Source: Streptosporangiaceae bacterium
Lineage (GTDB): Bacteria > Actinomycetota > Actinomycetes > Streptosporangiales > Streptosporangiaceae
Length of the DNA stretch: 49,347 bases
Reading direction: 5' to 3'
Assembly: GCA_025964715.1 (NCBI GenBank)
Contig: JAOPYH010000246.1
Span: 1-49,347 of the forward strand
Below are positions 16,666-24,544 of this stretch, one piece after another. A model generated the notes under the pieces. The model saw nothing but the letters and a program-made list of their open reading frames with translations. It searched no databases and had not been told where the DNA came from. Numbering within the stretch: the first letter of the stretch is position 1; each line of letters starts with the position of its first letter. The position numbers were made by a program, and so were the translations under genes.

Positions 16666-16702
16666 CCGGAGCACCGGGCCGCGGTGCGGCCCGGTGCTCC
16701 GG
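16666..16702 (-). terminator. 17-pair hairpin after the chaplin gene
   Basis: Arms 16666-16682 and 16686-16702 pair perfectly around a GGT loop. It lies about 30 bases past the chaplin stop on the minus strand and before the ABC operon start, and is a strong candidate terminator. Confidence 0.8.
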
Positions 16703-16731
16703 TTGCGGTGCGCGGCGCGCACGCGGCTCGG

Positions 16732-16977
16732 TCAGTAGCGGTGGCCGCCGCCCTTGACCTTCGCGCCGCCCTTGCATCCGGCGCCGGCGAACCCGGCCAC
16801 CGCCACCGCGTTGCCACAGACGTTGACCGGAATCGACAGCGGAGCGAAGACCTGGTTGCCCCCGAGGATGGACCGGTCGCCCTGGGTGTAGTTGTCGGCC
16901 TGGGCGGGCGCGGCGGCCATGATCGCCCCTGCGGCGGCGAACGCGACTACGCCGGTGGCGGCGAGCTTCCTGAGCAT
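16732..16977 (-). CDS. Short chaplin (secreted amyloid surface protein)
   Basis: 81 residues from the ATG at 16975-16977 with GGAGGA five bases upstream. A signal peptide (about 1-27) ends APAQA before DNY. The mature part is one chaplin domain (about 29-70): ILGGNQVFAPLSIPVNVCGN, then AVAVAGFAGAGCKGG, with the two cysteines (54 and 68) that mark short chaplins. A Lys/Gly/His tail closes the protein. Chaplins assemble into amyloid at air-water interfaces and coat aerial hyphae and spores. It is a single gene, followed by its own terminator, next to a two-component system. No sortase signal is present, so it is of the short, non-anchored class. Confidence 0.88.
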   Translation of the reverse strand: MLRKLAATGVVAFAAAGAIMAAAPAQADNYTQGDRSILGGNQVFAPLSIPVNVCGNAVAVAGFAGAGCKGGAKVKGGGHRY

Positions 16978-17149
16978 GTGAATCCTCCGTACGTCGGGGC
17001 CGGTACGACCCGTTCTGACGTGCACGTCCATTTGGATCGGCGCCTGCCGGAGGCGGGCGCCACGCTAAGTAGTTATTCGGCTACTCGGCGGTAGACCTCG
17101 AAAAGGACGGATCGGGAAGGAGAAACGTCATCGCACGGTGATAAAGATG

Positions 17150-17866
17150 TTACTGATCGTGGCCGCTACGCCCCTGCTTGACCAGGCCCGTCTCATACGC
17201 GTAAACGACTGCCTGCACCCGGTCCCGGAGGCCGAGCTTTGCCAGGATGCGGCCCATATGCGTCTTCACCGTCGCCTCGGAGACGTACAGCCGCCCGGCG
17301 ATCTCCGCGTTGGACATCCCGCGGGCGACGAGGTGCAGCACCTCGGTCTCGCGGCCGGTGAGCGTCGCCAGTGCGGTGTCGCGTACGGGCTCCTGGTCCG
17401 GCAGGTGCAGTGCGAACCGGTCGAGCAGCCGCCTGGTGGTGCTCGGCGCGACGACTGCGTCTCCGGAATGCACCGCCTTGATGGCATCGAGGAGCTGCGC
17501 CGGCCCGGCGTCCTTGAGCATGAAACCGCTCGCCCCGGCCTTGATCGCCGCGAACGCGTATTCGTCCAGGTCGAACGTGGTGAGGATGATCACTTTGGGG
17601 CCGCGGCCGCTCACCCGCCTGGTCGCCTCGATCCCGTCCATCCGCGGCATCCGGACGTCCATGAGCACGACGTCGGCGGAGGTGGCCCGCAGCAGTTCGA
17701 CCGCCCGCGCCCCGTCGCCGGCCTCACCGACGACTTCGATGTCCGGCTGCGCGTCCAGGACCATCCGGAACCCGGCCCGCACGAGCTCCTGATCGTCCAC
17801 CAGGACGACCCGGATCGGGCGTTCGGCCCTCAGGTCCGCCGCCTCGCTCATGGGCCCCCCGCTCAC
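17150..17866 (-). CDS. NarL-family response regulator
   Basis: 238 residues from a GTG that overlaps the kinase stop as GTGA and has GGAGG seven bases upstream; an ATG 15 bases later is also possible. Receiver domain about 17-135: VLVDDQELVRAG with the acidic pair, phospho-acceptor Asp70 in VVLMDVRMPRMDG, Thr in ILTTFDLDEY and Lys in FMLKDAGP. A C-terminal GerE helix-turn-helix (about 170-230) has LTGRETEVLHLVARGMSNAEI and VSEATVKTHMGRILAKLGL. It should be activated by the adjacent kinase and control a small set of promoters, possibly its own. Target genes are not known; the chaplin gene is next downstream but separated by a promoter-sized gap. Confidence 0.93.
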   Translation of the reverse strand: MSGGPMSEAADLRAERPIRVVLVDDQELVRAGFRMVLDAQPDIEVVGEAGDGARAVELLRATSADVVLMDVRMPRMDGIEATRRVSGRGPKVIILTTFDLDEYAFAAIKAGASGFMLKDAGPAQLLDAIKAVHSGDAVVAPSTTRRLLDRFALHLPDQEPVRDTALATLTGRETEVLHLVARGMSNAEIAGRLYVSEATVKTHMGRILAKLGLRDRVQAVVYAYETGLVKQGRSGHDQ

Positions 17867-19053
17867 GCCGGCGCCTCCTCACGTACGGGAAGCCTCGCCA
17901 CCACTTCCCAGCCACCGCCCGGGCGGGGCCGGGCCTGCGCCGCACCGCCGTACACGGCGACGCGTTCGCGCATGCCCACGAGCCCGTGACCCTGGCCGTC
18001 GCCGACGGCCGCGGCACCCCTGCCGTCGTCACGGACCCGAACCTCGACCGCTTCGTCACCGTAGTGGAGGCTGACGTCGGCGGTGACACCGGCGCCGCCG
18101 TGCTTCAGGGTGTTGGTGAGCGACTCCTGGACGATCCGGAAGATCGTCAGCTCCAGCCCGGCCGACAGTGCTGCCGGCACGCCCTTCACCTCGAACCGCA
18201 GGGGCAGCCCCGAGGCGCGAACCTGCTCCACGAGCTCGGTGAGCTGATCCACACCCGGCTGCGGGGCGTAGGACCCCGTGTCGTCACTCTCGCGGAGCAC
18301 CCCGAGCAGGCGGCGCATCTCCGCGAGCGCCGTGCGCCCGGTCGCGGAGATCGCCTCGAGCGCCTGTTTGGCACGTTCCCTGTCGGTCTCGATGGCGTAG
18401 GCCGCGCCGTCCGCCTGCACGACCATCACGCTGACGTTGTGCGCCACCACGTCGTGGAGTTCGCGGGCGATCCGGGCCCTCTCGCCGGCCATCGCGATCT
18501 GCACCTGCGTGTCCCGCTCCCGCTCCAGCCGGGCAGCCCGCTCCATCAGGGACCGCAGGTACGCCCGCCGCGTGTTCATGTAGATCCCGAAGACCCACAC
18601 CCCGCCGATCACCACGGTGAGGAAGGCGAGCGGCGACCTCAGGTGCTCCCAGTCGGCGCTGCTCACCTGCTGGCAGAGCTCAATGACCACGCCGGCCTCG
18701 GCCACGAGGGCCGCGGCGAGCCCCCAGCGGAACCCGCGCCGGGCGGCGACTGTGTAGAGCGCGACCAGGACGGCGACGTCGCCCGGCTGGATGAGGACGC
18801 CGGCGATCCACTGCACACCGCAGGCCGCCGCGATCACGACGAAGACGGCGCGCGGCCACCGCCGCCGCCAGATCAGCGGAAGGCAGAGCCCGAGTGTGAG
18901 CACGATCAGCCAGGTCTCGCCGATCCCCGTGTCATGGACCATGGACGGGGACTTGCCGTACATCAGAGCCGACGAGAACGGGAGCGGCAGCATGAACAGG
19001 AAGTCGATGAGCGTCGTCTTGCTCCGCCACCATGCCCAGGCCCTCGTGATCAT
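17863..19053 (-). CDS. Membrane sensor histidine kinase, HisKA_3 family
   Basis: 396 residues. N-terminal half has about five or six membrane helices (from about 15 to 155, e.g. WLIVLTLGLCLPLIW, AVFVVIAAACGVQWIAGVLI, PLAFLTVVIGGVWVFGIYM) with very short outside loops, so it probably senses the membrane itself. A coiled linker leads to the dimerisation and phospho-acceptor box ERARIARELHDVVAHNVSVM with His200. The HATPase_c domain has ELTIFRIVQESLTNTLKHGG, DDGRG and GHGLVGMRERVAVYGG. This is the DesK/LiaS-like type frequent in actinobacteria. Coupled to the response regulator by overlap. A 20-base palindrome lies 34 bases before the start. Confidence 0.93.
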   Translation of the reverse strand: MITRAWAWWRSKTTLIDFLFMLPLPFSSALMYGKSPSMVHDTGIGETWLIVLTLGLCLPLIWRRRWPRAVFVVIAAACGVQWIAGVLIQPGDVAVLVALYTVAARRGFRWGLAAALVAEAGVVIELCQQVSSADWEHLRSPLAFLTVVIGGVWVFGIYMNTRRAYLRSLMERAARLERERDTQVQIAMAGERARIARELHDVVAHNVSVMVVQADGAAYAIETDRERAKQALEAISATGRTALAEMRRLLGVLRESDDTGSYAPQPGVDQLTELVEQVRASGLPLRFEVKGVPAALSAGLELTIFRIVQESLTNTLKHGGAGVTADVSLHYGDEAVEVRVRDDGRGAAAVGDGQGHGLVGMRERVAVYGGAAQARPRPGGGWEVVARLPVREEAPA

Positions 19054-19086
19054 GCGGTCAAGGGTACGGACGGCCGGGTGAGGGGG

Positions 19087-19106
19087 CGTCCGACCGTGGT
19101 CGGACG
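19087..19106. promoter_or_regulatory. Palindromic operator candidate between kinase and methyltransferase genes
   Basis: CGTCCGACC-GT-GGTCGGACG is a perfect dyad of nine-base arms with a two-base centre in the 100-base gap between the divergent kinase and MidA genes. NarL-type regulators bind such dyads near their own promoters, so self-regulation by the adjacent response regulator is the simplest reading. It could also be an RNA hairpin in the kinase leader. Confidence 0.5.
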
Positions 19107-19153
19107 TTGGTACGACCTGGGGATGAGTCCCGGGTTCGCGGTAACGTCACGCT

Positions 19154-20146
19154 GTGGGATGGGTCACGTGGCACACGGGCATGACCGGGGCGCTCTACGG
19201 CGAGGCCGGGTTCTACCGGCGGGGTGAGCGCCCGGCCGCGCACTTCCGGACCTCGGTGCACGCCTCGAGCCGCTACGCCGCGGCGTTCGCCCGGCTCCTC
19301 ACCGAGCTGGACGAGGCCCTCGGACATCCGGCCGGCCTCGACCTGGTGGACGTCGGGGCCGGGCGCGGCGAGCTGACCGTAGAGATCATGAACTCGGTGG
19401 CGCCGGACCTGGCCGCGCGGATCAGGCCGACGGCGGTCGAGGTGGCCCCCCGGCCCCGTGACCTGCCGGGGGAGCTCGCGTGGGCGACCGAGCCACCGGA
19501 GGACATCATCGGGCTCGTCATCGCGAACGAATGGCTCGACAACGTGCCTGTCGAGGTGGTCGAGCTGACCCCGCAGGGACCGCGGACCGTGCTCGTGGAC
19601 TCGGCCACCGGCGCGGAGCGGGTGGGCCCGCCACCGGACCCCGCGGACTCCGAGTGGCTCGAGCGCTGGTGGCCCCTGAGCGAGCCGGGCCACCGTGCCG
19701 AGGTGGGCCTGCCACGGTGCAGGGCGTGGGCCTCGGTCCTCACCCGGCTGCGCCGGGGCGTGGCGATCGCCGTGGACTACGCCCACGCACGGGACTCACG
19801 CCCGACATTCGGGACCCTGACCGGCTACCGGGACGGGCACGTCGTGCCGCCGGTCCCGGACGGTTCCTGCGACCTCACCGCCCATGTCGCGCTGGACGCC
19901 TGTGCCGCCTCGGGCGAGAAGGCGGGTGCCACCGCCACGCTGCTGACCACGCAGCGGACCGCGCTGCGCTCGCTCGGGGTGACCGGGTCGCGGCCTCCCC
20001 TCGAGCTGGCCCGGCAGGATCCACAGGCCTACGTCGCCGCACTCTGTGCGGCCGGCGAGGACGCCGAGCTCATCGACCCGAACGGCCTGGGCGGCTTCGG
20101 CTGGCTCGTGCAGGCCGTCGGCACCGGACTCCCGGCATCCCTCTGA
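19154..20146 (+). CDS. MidA/NDUFAF7-family SAM-dependent protein methyltransferase
   Basis: 330 residues from a GTG; the start is supported by family length before ALYGEAGFY, although no clear ribosome site is seen. SAM site at 63-73 (LDLVDVGAGRGEL) matches the GPGRG loop of human NDUFAF7, and LVIANEWLDNVPVEVVE matches its IANEFFDxLPV segment. YGEAGFYRRGE and HFRTSVHASS are the usual lead-in; a late GVAIAVDYAHA and TLTGYRDGHVVPP also fit. Characterised relatives (Methyltransf_28 family) dimethylate one arginine in the 49-kDa/NuoD subunit during complex I assembly. A nuoD-like gene lies 1.4 kb away on the same strand, with a P450 between on the other strand, so NuoD is the likely substrate (inference). 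Confidence 0.85.
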   Translation: MGWVTWHTGMTGALYGEAGFYRRGERPAAHFRTSVHASSRYAAAFARLLTELDEALGHPAGLDLVDVGAGRGELTVEIMNSVAPDLAARIRPTAVEVAPRPRDLPGELAWATEPPEDIIGLVIANEWLDNVPVEVVELTPQGPRTVLVDSATGAERVGPPPDPADSEWLERWWPLSEPGHRAEVGLPRCRAWASVLTRLRRGVAIAVDYAHARDSRPTFGTLTGYRDGHVVPPVPDGSCDLTAHVALDACAASGEKAGATATLLTTQRTALRSLGVTGSRPPLELARQDPQAYVAALCAAGEDAELIDPNGLGGFGWLVQAVGTGLPASL

Positions 20147-20164
20147 CCCGCGGCTCACCCCTGC

Positions 20165-21367
20165 TCACACCTGGACGTGGAGCGCTTCCAGGCCGCGCAG
20201 GACGAAGCCGGGCTTCCACGTGGGCTCGGTGCCGGCCAGGGACAGCCCGGGGGCGAGGCGCAGGAGTGCGCCGAAGGACTCCGCGAGCTCGATCCGGCCC
20301 AGCGGCGCACCGAGACAGAAGTGGATCCCCAGCCCGAAGCCGATGTGCGGGTTCGGATCGCGGGCGAGGTCCAGCCGGTCCGGATCGGCGAACACCGCGG
20401 GGTCCCGGTTGGCGGCGGCGAACTGCAGGGCGACCTCTGAGCCGCGCGGGATGTCCACGCCCGCCACCGTGATGTCCGCCAGCACCCAGCGCTCGAACAT
20501 CGGGGCCGGGGTGTCGTAGCGCATCAGCTCCTCGACGGCCGTGGGGATCAGCGAATGGTCGGCTCGCAGCCGGGCCAGCTCGGCGGGGTCGCGCAGCAGC
20601 GACCACCAGCCGTTGCCGGTGGCGTTCACCGTGGCCTCGTGGCCGGCGTTGAGCAGGAGCACACACGTGCCGGCCAGCTCGTCCTCGGTGAGCCGGTCCC
20701 CCTCGTCCACGACTTGGGCCAGCGCGCTGATCAGGTCCTCCCGCGGGGCCTTCCTGCGCTCGCGGGACAGCTCGCGGAGGTACGCGGAGAACTCCACGGC
20801 CGCGCGTACGGCGGCCCCCTGGGTCTCCTCGGAGGGGTGCAGCTCGTACATCCCGCAGATGTCGGCCGACCACGGCCGGAGCAGGTGGCGATCCCCGGCT
20901 GGAATGCCGAGCATCTCCGCGATGACGGTGACCGGCAGCGGCTCGGCGACCTCGGCCAGCAGGTCGCCCCCGCCCTTGGCGACGAGGGCGCCGGCCAGCT
21001 CGCCGGCGAGCCGCCGGACCGTCGGCCGCAGGCCCTCGACCATGCGCGGGGTGAAGGCCTTGGAGACCAGGCGCCGCAACCGCGTGTGCGTGGGCGGCTC
21101 GACGTCGAGCATGCCGGCCCGGATCAGGTCCCAGAAGGGCCGGAGGAACTCGGGTTCCGCAAGCCGGCCGAACTCCTCGTGCGAGGCGGTGTGGAGGTAG
21201 GAGCGGCCGAGGACCCGGTTGCGCAGCAGCGCGCTCACGTCTTCGTAGCGGGTGATCACCCACTGGTTCGTGGGCTCGTGGAAGAAAACGGGGCTCTCCT
21301 CGCGCAGCCTCGCGTAGGCCGGATAGGGATTTGCCACAAAATCCGGTGACCACGGGTCATAAGCCAT
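20165..21367 (-). CDS. Cytochrome P450 (CYP105/107-like bacterial type)
   Basis: 400 residues from the ATG at 21365-21367 (GGTGGG five bases upstream); a GTG nine bases earlier is possible. All P450 marks are present: I-helix LNAGHEATVN near 239-248 in place of the usual AGxET, ExxR at 280-283 (EELMR), and the heme loop FGLGIHFCLGAPLGR with Cys351 as iron ligand. It would insert oxygen into a small molecule using electrons from a ferredoxin. No ferredoxin or biosynthetic cluster is adjacent, so the substrate is unknown. It runs convergent with the MidA gene (18 bases between stops) and divergent from nuoD. Confidence 0.95.
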   Translation of the reverse strand: MAYDPWSPDFVANPYPAYARLREESPVFFHEPTNQWVITRYEDVSALLRNRVLGRSYLHTASHEEFGRLAEPEFLRPFWDLIRAGMLDVEPPTHTRLRRLVSKAFTPRMVEGLRPTVRRLAGELAGALVAKGGGDLLAEVAEPLPVTVIAEMLGIPAGDRHLLRPWSADICGMYELHPSEETQGAAVRAAVEFSAYLRELSRERRKAPREDLISALAQVVDEGDRLTEDELAGTCVLLLNAGHEATVNATGNGWWSLLRDPAELARLRADHSLIPTAVEELMRYDTPAPMFERWVLADITVAGVDIPRGSEVALQFAAANRDPAVFADPDRLDLARDPNPHIGFGLGIHFCLGAPLGRIELAESFGALLRLAPGLSLAGTEPTWKPGFVLRGLEALHVQV

Positions 21368-21513
21368 ATTTCCCACCCCGCAACGGTATGCCCGGCGCCG
21401 GGCCGAAGACGGCTCAGCGGGTCATCGCGGTCTGGTCAATCGGAAAGCGCCCGGGACGTGCGAGATGAGGGCATGCGACGATGAAGTGTGATGCCGAGAA
21501 GTAGGGCGAGGCG

Positions 21514-22662
21514 ATGACGACCCAACGGACCGTCGGTGTGGGGGCCGGAGCCAAGGAGCTGGCGACCGAGGACATGGTCCTCAACATCGGTCCCCAGCAC
21601 CCGTCGACACATGGCGTGCTGCGGGTGCGGCTGACCCTGGACGGCGAGCGCATCTCCCAGGCCGAGCCGATCATCGGCTACATGCACCGGGGTGCCGAGA
21701 AACTCTTCGAGGTCCGGGACTTCCGGCAGATAATCGTCCTGGCCAACCGGCATGACTGGCTGTCGGCGTTCGCCAACGAGCTCGGCGTGGTGCTGGCCGC
21801 GGAGCGGATGCTCGGCATGGAGGTGCCCGAGCGGGCCGTGTGGGCACGCACCCTGCTGGCCGAGCTCAACCGGGTGCTCAACCACCTGATGTTCCTCGGC
21901 AGCTATCCGCTCGAGATGGGTGCGATCACCCCGGTCTTCTACGCCTTCCGCGAGCGCGAGGACCTGCAGCGGGTCATGGAAGAGATCTCCGGCGGCCGCA
22001 TGCACTACATGTTCAACCGGGTCGGCGGGCTGAAGGAGGACCTGCCGGCCGGCTGGCTTGGACGGGCCCGCACGGCCGTACGCGAGGTGCGCGGCCGGAT
22101 GAGTGAGATCGCCGACCTGATCGCCGGCAACGAGATCTTCCGGGCCCGCACCCGCGGGGTGGGCGTGCTGAGCAGGGAGCAGATCCTGCAGTACGGGGTG
22201 TCCGGGCCGATCGCGCGCGCCTCCGGAGTCGACTTCGACCTGCGCCGCGACGAGCCCTACCTCGCCTACGAAGACCTTGATGTACGGGTGGTGACCCGGA
22301 CCGAGGGTGACTGCCTCGCCCGGTTCGAGTGCCTGCTGGACCAGGTCTATGCCTCGCTGGACCTCGCGGACGCCTGCCTGGACCGGCTGGCCGAGCTGCC
22401 GCCGGGTCCGATCAACGTGCGGCTGCCGAAGGTCCTCAAGGTGCCGGAGGGCCACACCTACGCCTGGACCGAGAACCCGCTGGGGATCAACGGCTACTAC
22501 CTGGTGTCCAGGGGCGAGAAGACCCCTTGGCGGCTCAAGCTGCGCTCCGCCTCGTACAACAACCTCCAGGTGCTCGCGGAGCTGCTGCCCGGCAATCTGG
22601 TCGCCGACATGATCGCGATCCTCGGCTCCATGTTCTTCGTGGTCGGCGACGTCGACAAGTGA
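21514..22662 (+). CDS. nuoD2: Orphan NADH-quinone oxidoreductase subunit D paralogue
   Basis: 382 residues; ATG preceded by GGGCGAGG. It aligns along its whole length with NuoD/Nqo4/49-kDa subunits: [85 protein letters not shown] and a C-terminal [18 protein letters not shown]. NuoD sits at the peripheral-arm base of complex I and helps form the quinone pocket. No other nuo gene is nearby, so this is a stand-alone copy. His33 (His38 in Thermus Nqo4) is kept, but Tyr87 of Nqo4, which contacts the quinone head, is Trp82 here (RHDWLSAF). Arg59 in HRGAEK equals the arginine methylated in bovine complex I. The symbol follows usage for the second copy in Streptomyces. Confidence 0.93.
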   Translation: MTTQRTVGVGAGAKELATEDMVLNIGPQHPSTHGVLRVRLTLDGERISQAEPIIGYMHRGAEKLFEVRDFRQIIVLANRHDWLSAFANELGVVLAAERMLGMEVPERAVWARTLLAELNRVLNHLMFLGSYPLEMGAITPVFYAFREREDLQRVMEEISGGRMHYMFNRVGGLKEDLPAGWLGRARTAVREVRGRMSEIADLIAGNEIFRARTRGVGVLSREQILQYGVSGPIARASGVDFDLRRDEPYLAYEDLDVRVVTRTEGDCLARFECLLDQVYASLDLADACLDRLAELPPGPINVRLPKVLKVPEGHTYAWTENPLGINGYYLVSRGEKTPWRLKLRSASYNNLQVLAELLPGNLVADMIAILGSMFFVVGDVDK

Positions 22663-23127
22663 TCAGAGCCGGGTGCGGTCCTGCTCCTCGTCCGGCTCCT
22701 TCGGCACCCGGCAGCAGTATTCCAGGACGAGCGCGGCGCCGACCAGGATGACCGCGGCCACAAAGGTGCCCACGCTGACGAAGAAGTCGTGGCGCGGCGT
22801 CGTCTTGTCCAGGGACGCCGCGAGATAGAGGACGAAGCCGCCGAAGACGCCGGCCAGCACGGCCGCGGCGTGGGAGCTCGCCTTCGCCAGCGCCGCCATC
22901 CGGGCCACGACCATCGGCTCTACCGGCTTGGTGTCCGGTTTGTGGGCGATCCGCCCCCGGAGGGTGATGCCGGTGAACGCCTCGCCCAGGGCGAGCAGCA
23001 GCAACGTGGGCACGGCCGTCCACGGCAGCGGCGGCAACGAGACATAGGCGAGCCGCACCACCGCCCACGTCACCAGCGCGACGCCGACCACGATGGCGGT
23101 GAGGACCGCGGGCCGGGTCGCCTTCAC
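22663..23127 (-). CDS. DUF3180 membrane protein
   Basis: 154 residues from a GTG at 23125-23127 that overlaps the folK stop as GTGA. Four predicted membrane helices: AVLTAIVVGVALVTWAVVRLAY, TAVPTLLLLALGEAFTGITL, HAAAVLAGVFGGFVLYLAAS and SVGTFVAAVILVGAALVLEY, with a conserved PMVVARMAALAKASSHA segment between the second and third. This family follows folK throughout actinobacteria (Rv3605c in Mycobacterium). Function is not established; the constant linkage to folate genes hints at a related transport or membrane role. Its stop codon directly abuts the nuoD stop, with no base between. Confidence 0.88.
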   Translation of the reverse strand: MKATRPAVLTAIVVGVALVTWAVVRLAYVSLPPLPWTAVPTLLLLALGEAFTGITLRGRIAHKPDTKPVEPMVVARMAALAKASSHAAAVLAGVFGGFVLYLAASLDKTTPRHDFFVSVGTFVAAVILVGAALVLEYCCRVPKEPDEEQDRTRL

Positions 23128-23699
23128 GCCGGAGGCTGCAGGGTCAAGTCGTCGCGGCGGCTGACCTGCGAGGTCCCTGCCGCGGCGGCCAGATCGGCCA
23201 CCCGGCCGTGCCCGGGCAGCTCCGTGTCCGGCTCTATGTCGGCCCACGGCACCAGGACGAACGCGCGCTCGTGCGCGCGGGGGTGCGGAAGCGTGAGGTC
23301 CGGGTCGTCGGAGGTCACGTCCCCGAACACGATGATGTCGATGTCCAGCGTGCGCGGACCCCAGCGGACCTCGCGGATGCGCTCCATCGAGTTCTCGACG
23401 TTCAGCACCCGTTCGAGCAGGGTCTCCGGGGACAGCCGGGTCTCGGCGAGGAGCACCACGTTGAGGAAGTCCCCCTGGTCGGGGATCGACCCCTCCGTTC
23501 CGGCGAAGGGCGCGCTCTCGTACACCGGCGACAGCGCCACGAAATCCAGGCCTGGCGCGTCGAACAGCGTGTCGACGGCGTCCTGCAGGTTCACCATGCG
23601 ATCACCGAGATTGCTGCCCAGTGACAGCACGACACGGTGCTGGACCATCATGTGTCCGCCGGTGGGGGTGCGATCGGCCGCCGGGTTCGGCACGGTCAT
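23124..23699 (-). CDS. folK: 2-amino-4-hydroxy-6-hydroxymethyldihydropteridine pyrophosphokinase
   Basis: 191 residues; ATG preceded by AGGAGGAG six bases away. It transfers pyrophosphate from ATP to the hydroxymethyl-pterin made by FolB. Motifs: LSLGSNLGDRMVNLQDAV, VYESAPFAG, FLNVVLLAETRLSPETLL, and the catalytic RWGPRTLDIDIIVFG followed by LPHPRAHERAFVLVPW. The first 20 residues precede the normal fold and are Pro/Thr/Gly-rich; an internal ATG could give a shorter form. Part of the fol operon, coupled to DUF3180 by overlap. Confidence 0.96.
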   Translation of the reverse strand: MTVPNPAADRTPTGGHMMVQHRVVLSLGSNLGDRMVNLQDAVDTLFDAPGLDFVALSPVYESAPFAGTEGSIPDQGDFLNVVLLAETRLSPETLLERVLNVENSMERIREVRWGPRTLDIDIIVFGDVTSDDPDLTLPHPRAHERAFVLVPWADIEPDTELPGHGRVADLAAAAGTSQVSRRDDLTLQPPA

Positions 23700-23712
23700 G
23701 GACGACTCCTCC

Positions 23713-24081
23713 TCAACGTCGCGCGCTTCGGTTGATCCTCACGGCCACGTCCTCGAAGGGGTAGGGCACAGGGGCACTCGGTTTGTGCACCGTGACCTCC
23801 ACCTCCTCGACCCTCTCGACGTCCAGGCACACGGCCGCGAGCCGCTCGGCCAGCGTCTCGATGAGGTTGACGGGCTCCCCCTCGACGACGGCGACCAGCC
23901 GACCGGCCAGAGATCCATAGTCGACCGTACGCGACAGATCATCATCCTTCGCGGCCGGGCGGAGATCCAGGCCCAGGGCCACGTCCACCACGAACTCCTG
24001 GCCCAGCTCCCGCTCGGCCGGCAGGCAGCCGTGCCGCCCCCGCGCCCGCAGGCCGCGGAGCTCGATCCGATCTGTGCTCAC
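23713..24081 (-). CDS. folB: Dihydroneopterin aldolase
   Basis: 122 residues, typical length, starting at a GTG. It splits 7,8-dihydroneopterin into 6-hydroxymethyl-dihydropterin and glycolaldehyde. Family features: DRIELRGLRARGRHGCLPAERELGQEFVVDV, in which the usual HGV/HGC and E-R-E residues are seen, VDYGSLAGRLVAVVEGEPVNLIETLAERLA with the substrate Tyr and Glu, and VTVHKPSAPVP at the end. It is followed by folK after 13 bases and preceded by the NTF2-like gene after 19 bases. Confidence 0.95.
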   Translation of the reverse strand: MSTDRIELRGLRARGRHGCLPAERELGQEFVVDVALGLDLRPAAKDDDLSRTVDYGSLAGRLVAVVEGEPVNLIETLAERLAAVCLDVERVEEVEVTVHKPSAPVPYPFEDVAVRINRSARR

Positions 24082-24100
24082 CGGCGGGTTCCCTCGTCGC

Positions 24101-24544
24101 TCACTCGTTCGTACCTCCGAAATCCTCGTCGTCCCCGATGCGGTTGAGCACCGGCGAGCCGTGGTGCAGCCAGATCCGCCACTGGCCGGCGTCCCGTACG
24201 AAGATATTGGTGGTGACCACGCTGCCGCCCGGCGCGAAACCCACGTCCGTGCCCTCGGCGGCGGTCAGGATGTTCTCCGAGCACGTCACGATGGCGCGCT
24301 CACCGTACGGCTCGATCCGCACGTCCGTCAGGACGAACTGGATGAAGGGCGTGTTGGCCATGATGAGGGCCCAGGAGCGCAGCACCTCCGCGCGCCCGCG
24401 CAGCAACGGCCAGCCGGGATGCACGCAGGACACACTCTCCGCGTAGGGCCCGTCCGCCCAGACGCCGGCCATGCGGTCCAGGTCGCCGTTCTCGAAGGCG
24501 GCGTAGAACTCCGCGTGGGCGCGCGCCACCGTGTCGAGGCTCAT
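24101..24544 (-). CDS. NTF2/SnoaL-like protein embedded in the folate operon
   Basis: 147 residues from the ATG at 24542-24544, overlapping the folP stop as ATGA. The cone-shaped NTF2 fold is recognised by ARAHAEFYAAFENGDLDRMAGVWAD, WPLLRGRAEVLRSWALIM, VTCSENI and GGSVVTTNIFVRDAGQWRIWLHHGSPV. Proteins of this fold range from enzymes acting on small ring substrates to subunits without activity. Its tight coupling between folP and folB implies a role in, or control of, pterin chemistry, but no activity can be read from residues alone. The same insertion is known from Streptomyces-type fol operons. Confidence 0.82.
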   Translation of the reverse strand: MSLDTVARAHAEFYAAFENGDLDRMAGVWADGPYAESVSCVHPGWPLLRGRAEVLRSWALIMANTPFIQFVLTDVRIEPYGERAIVTCSENILTAAEGTDVGFAPGGSVVTTNIFVRDAGQWRIWLHHGSPVLNRIGDDEDFGGTNE

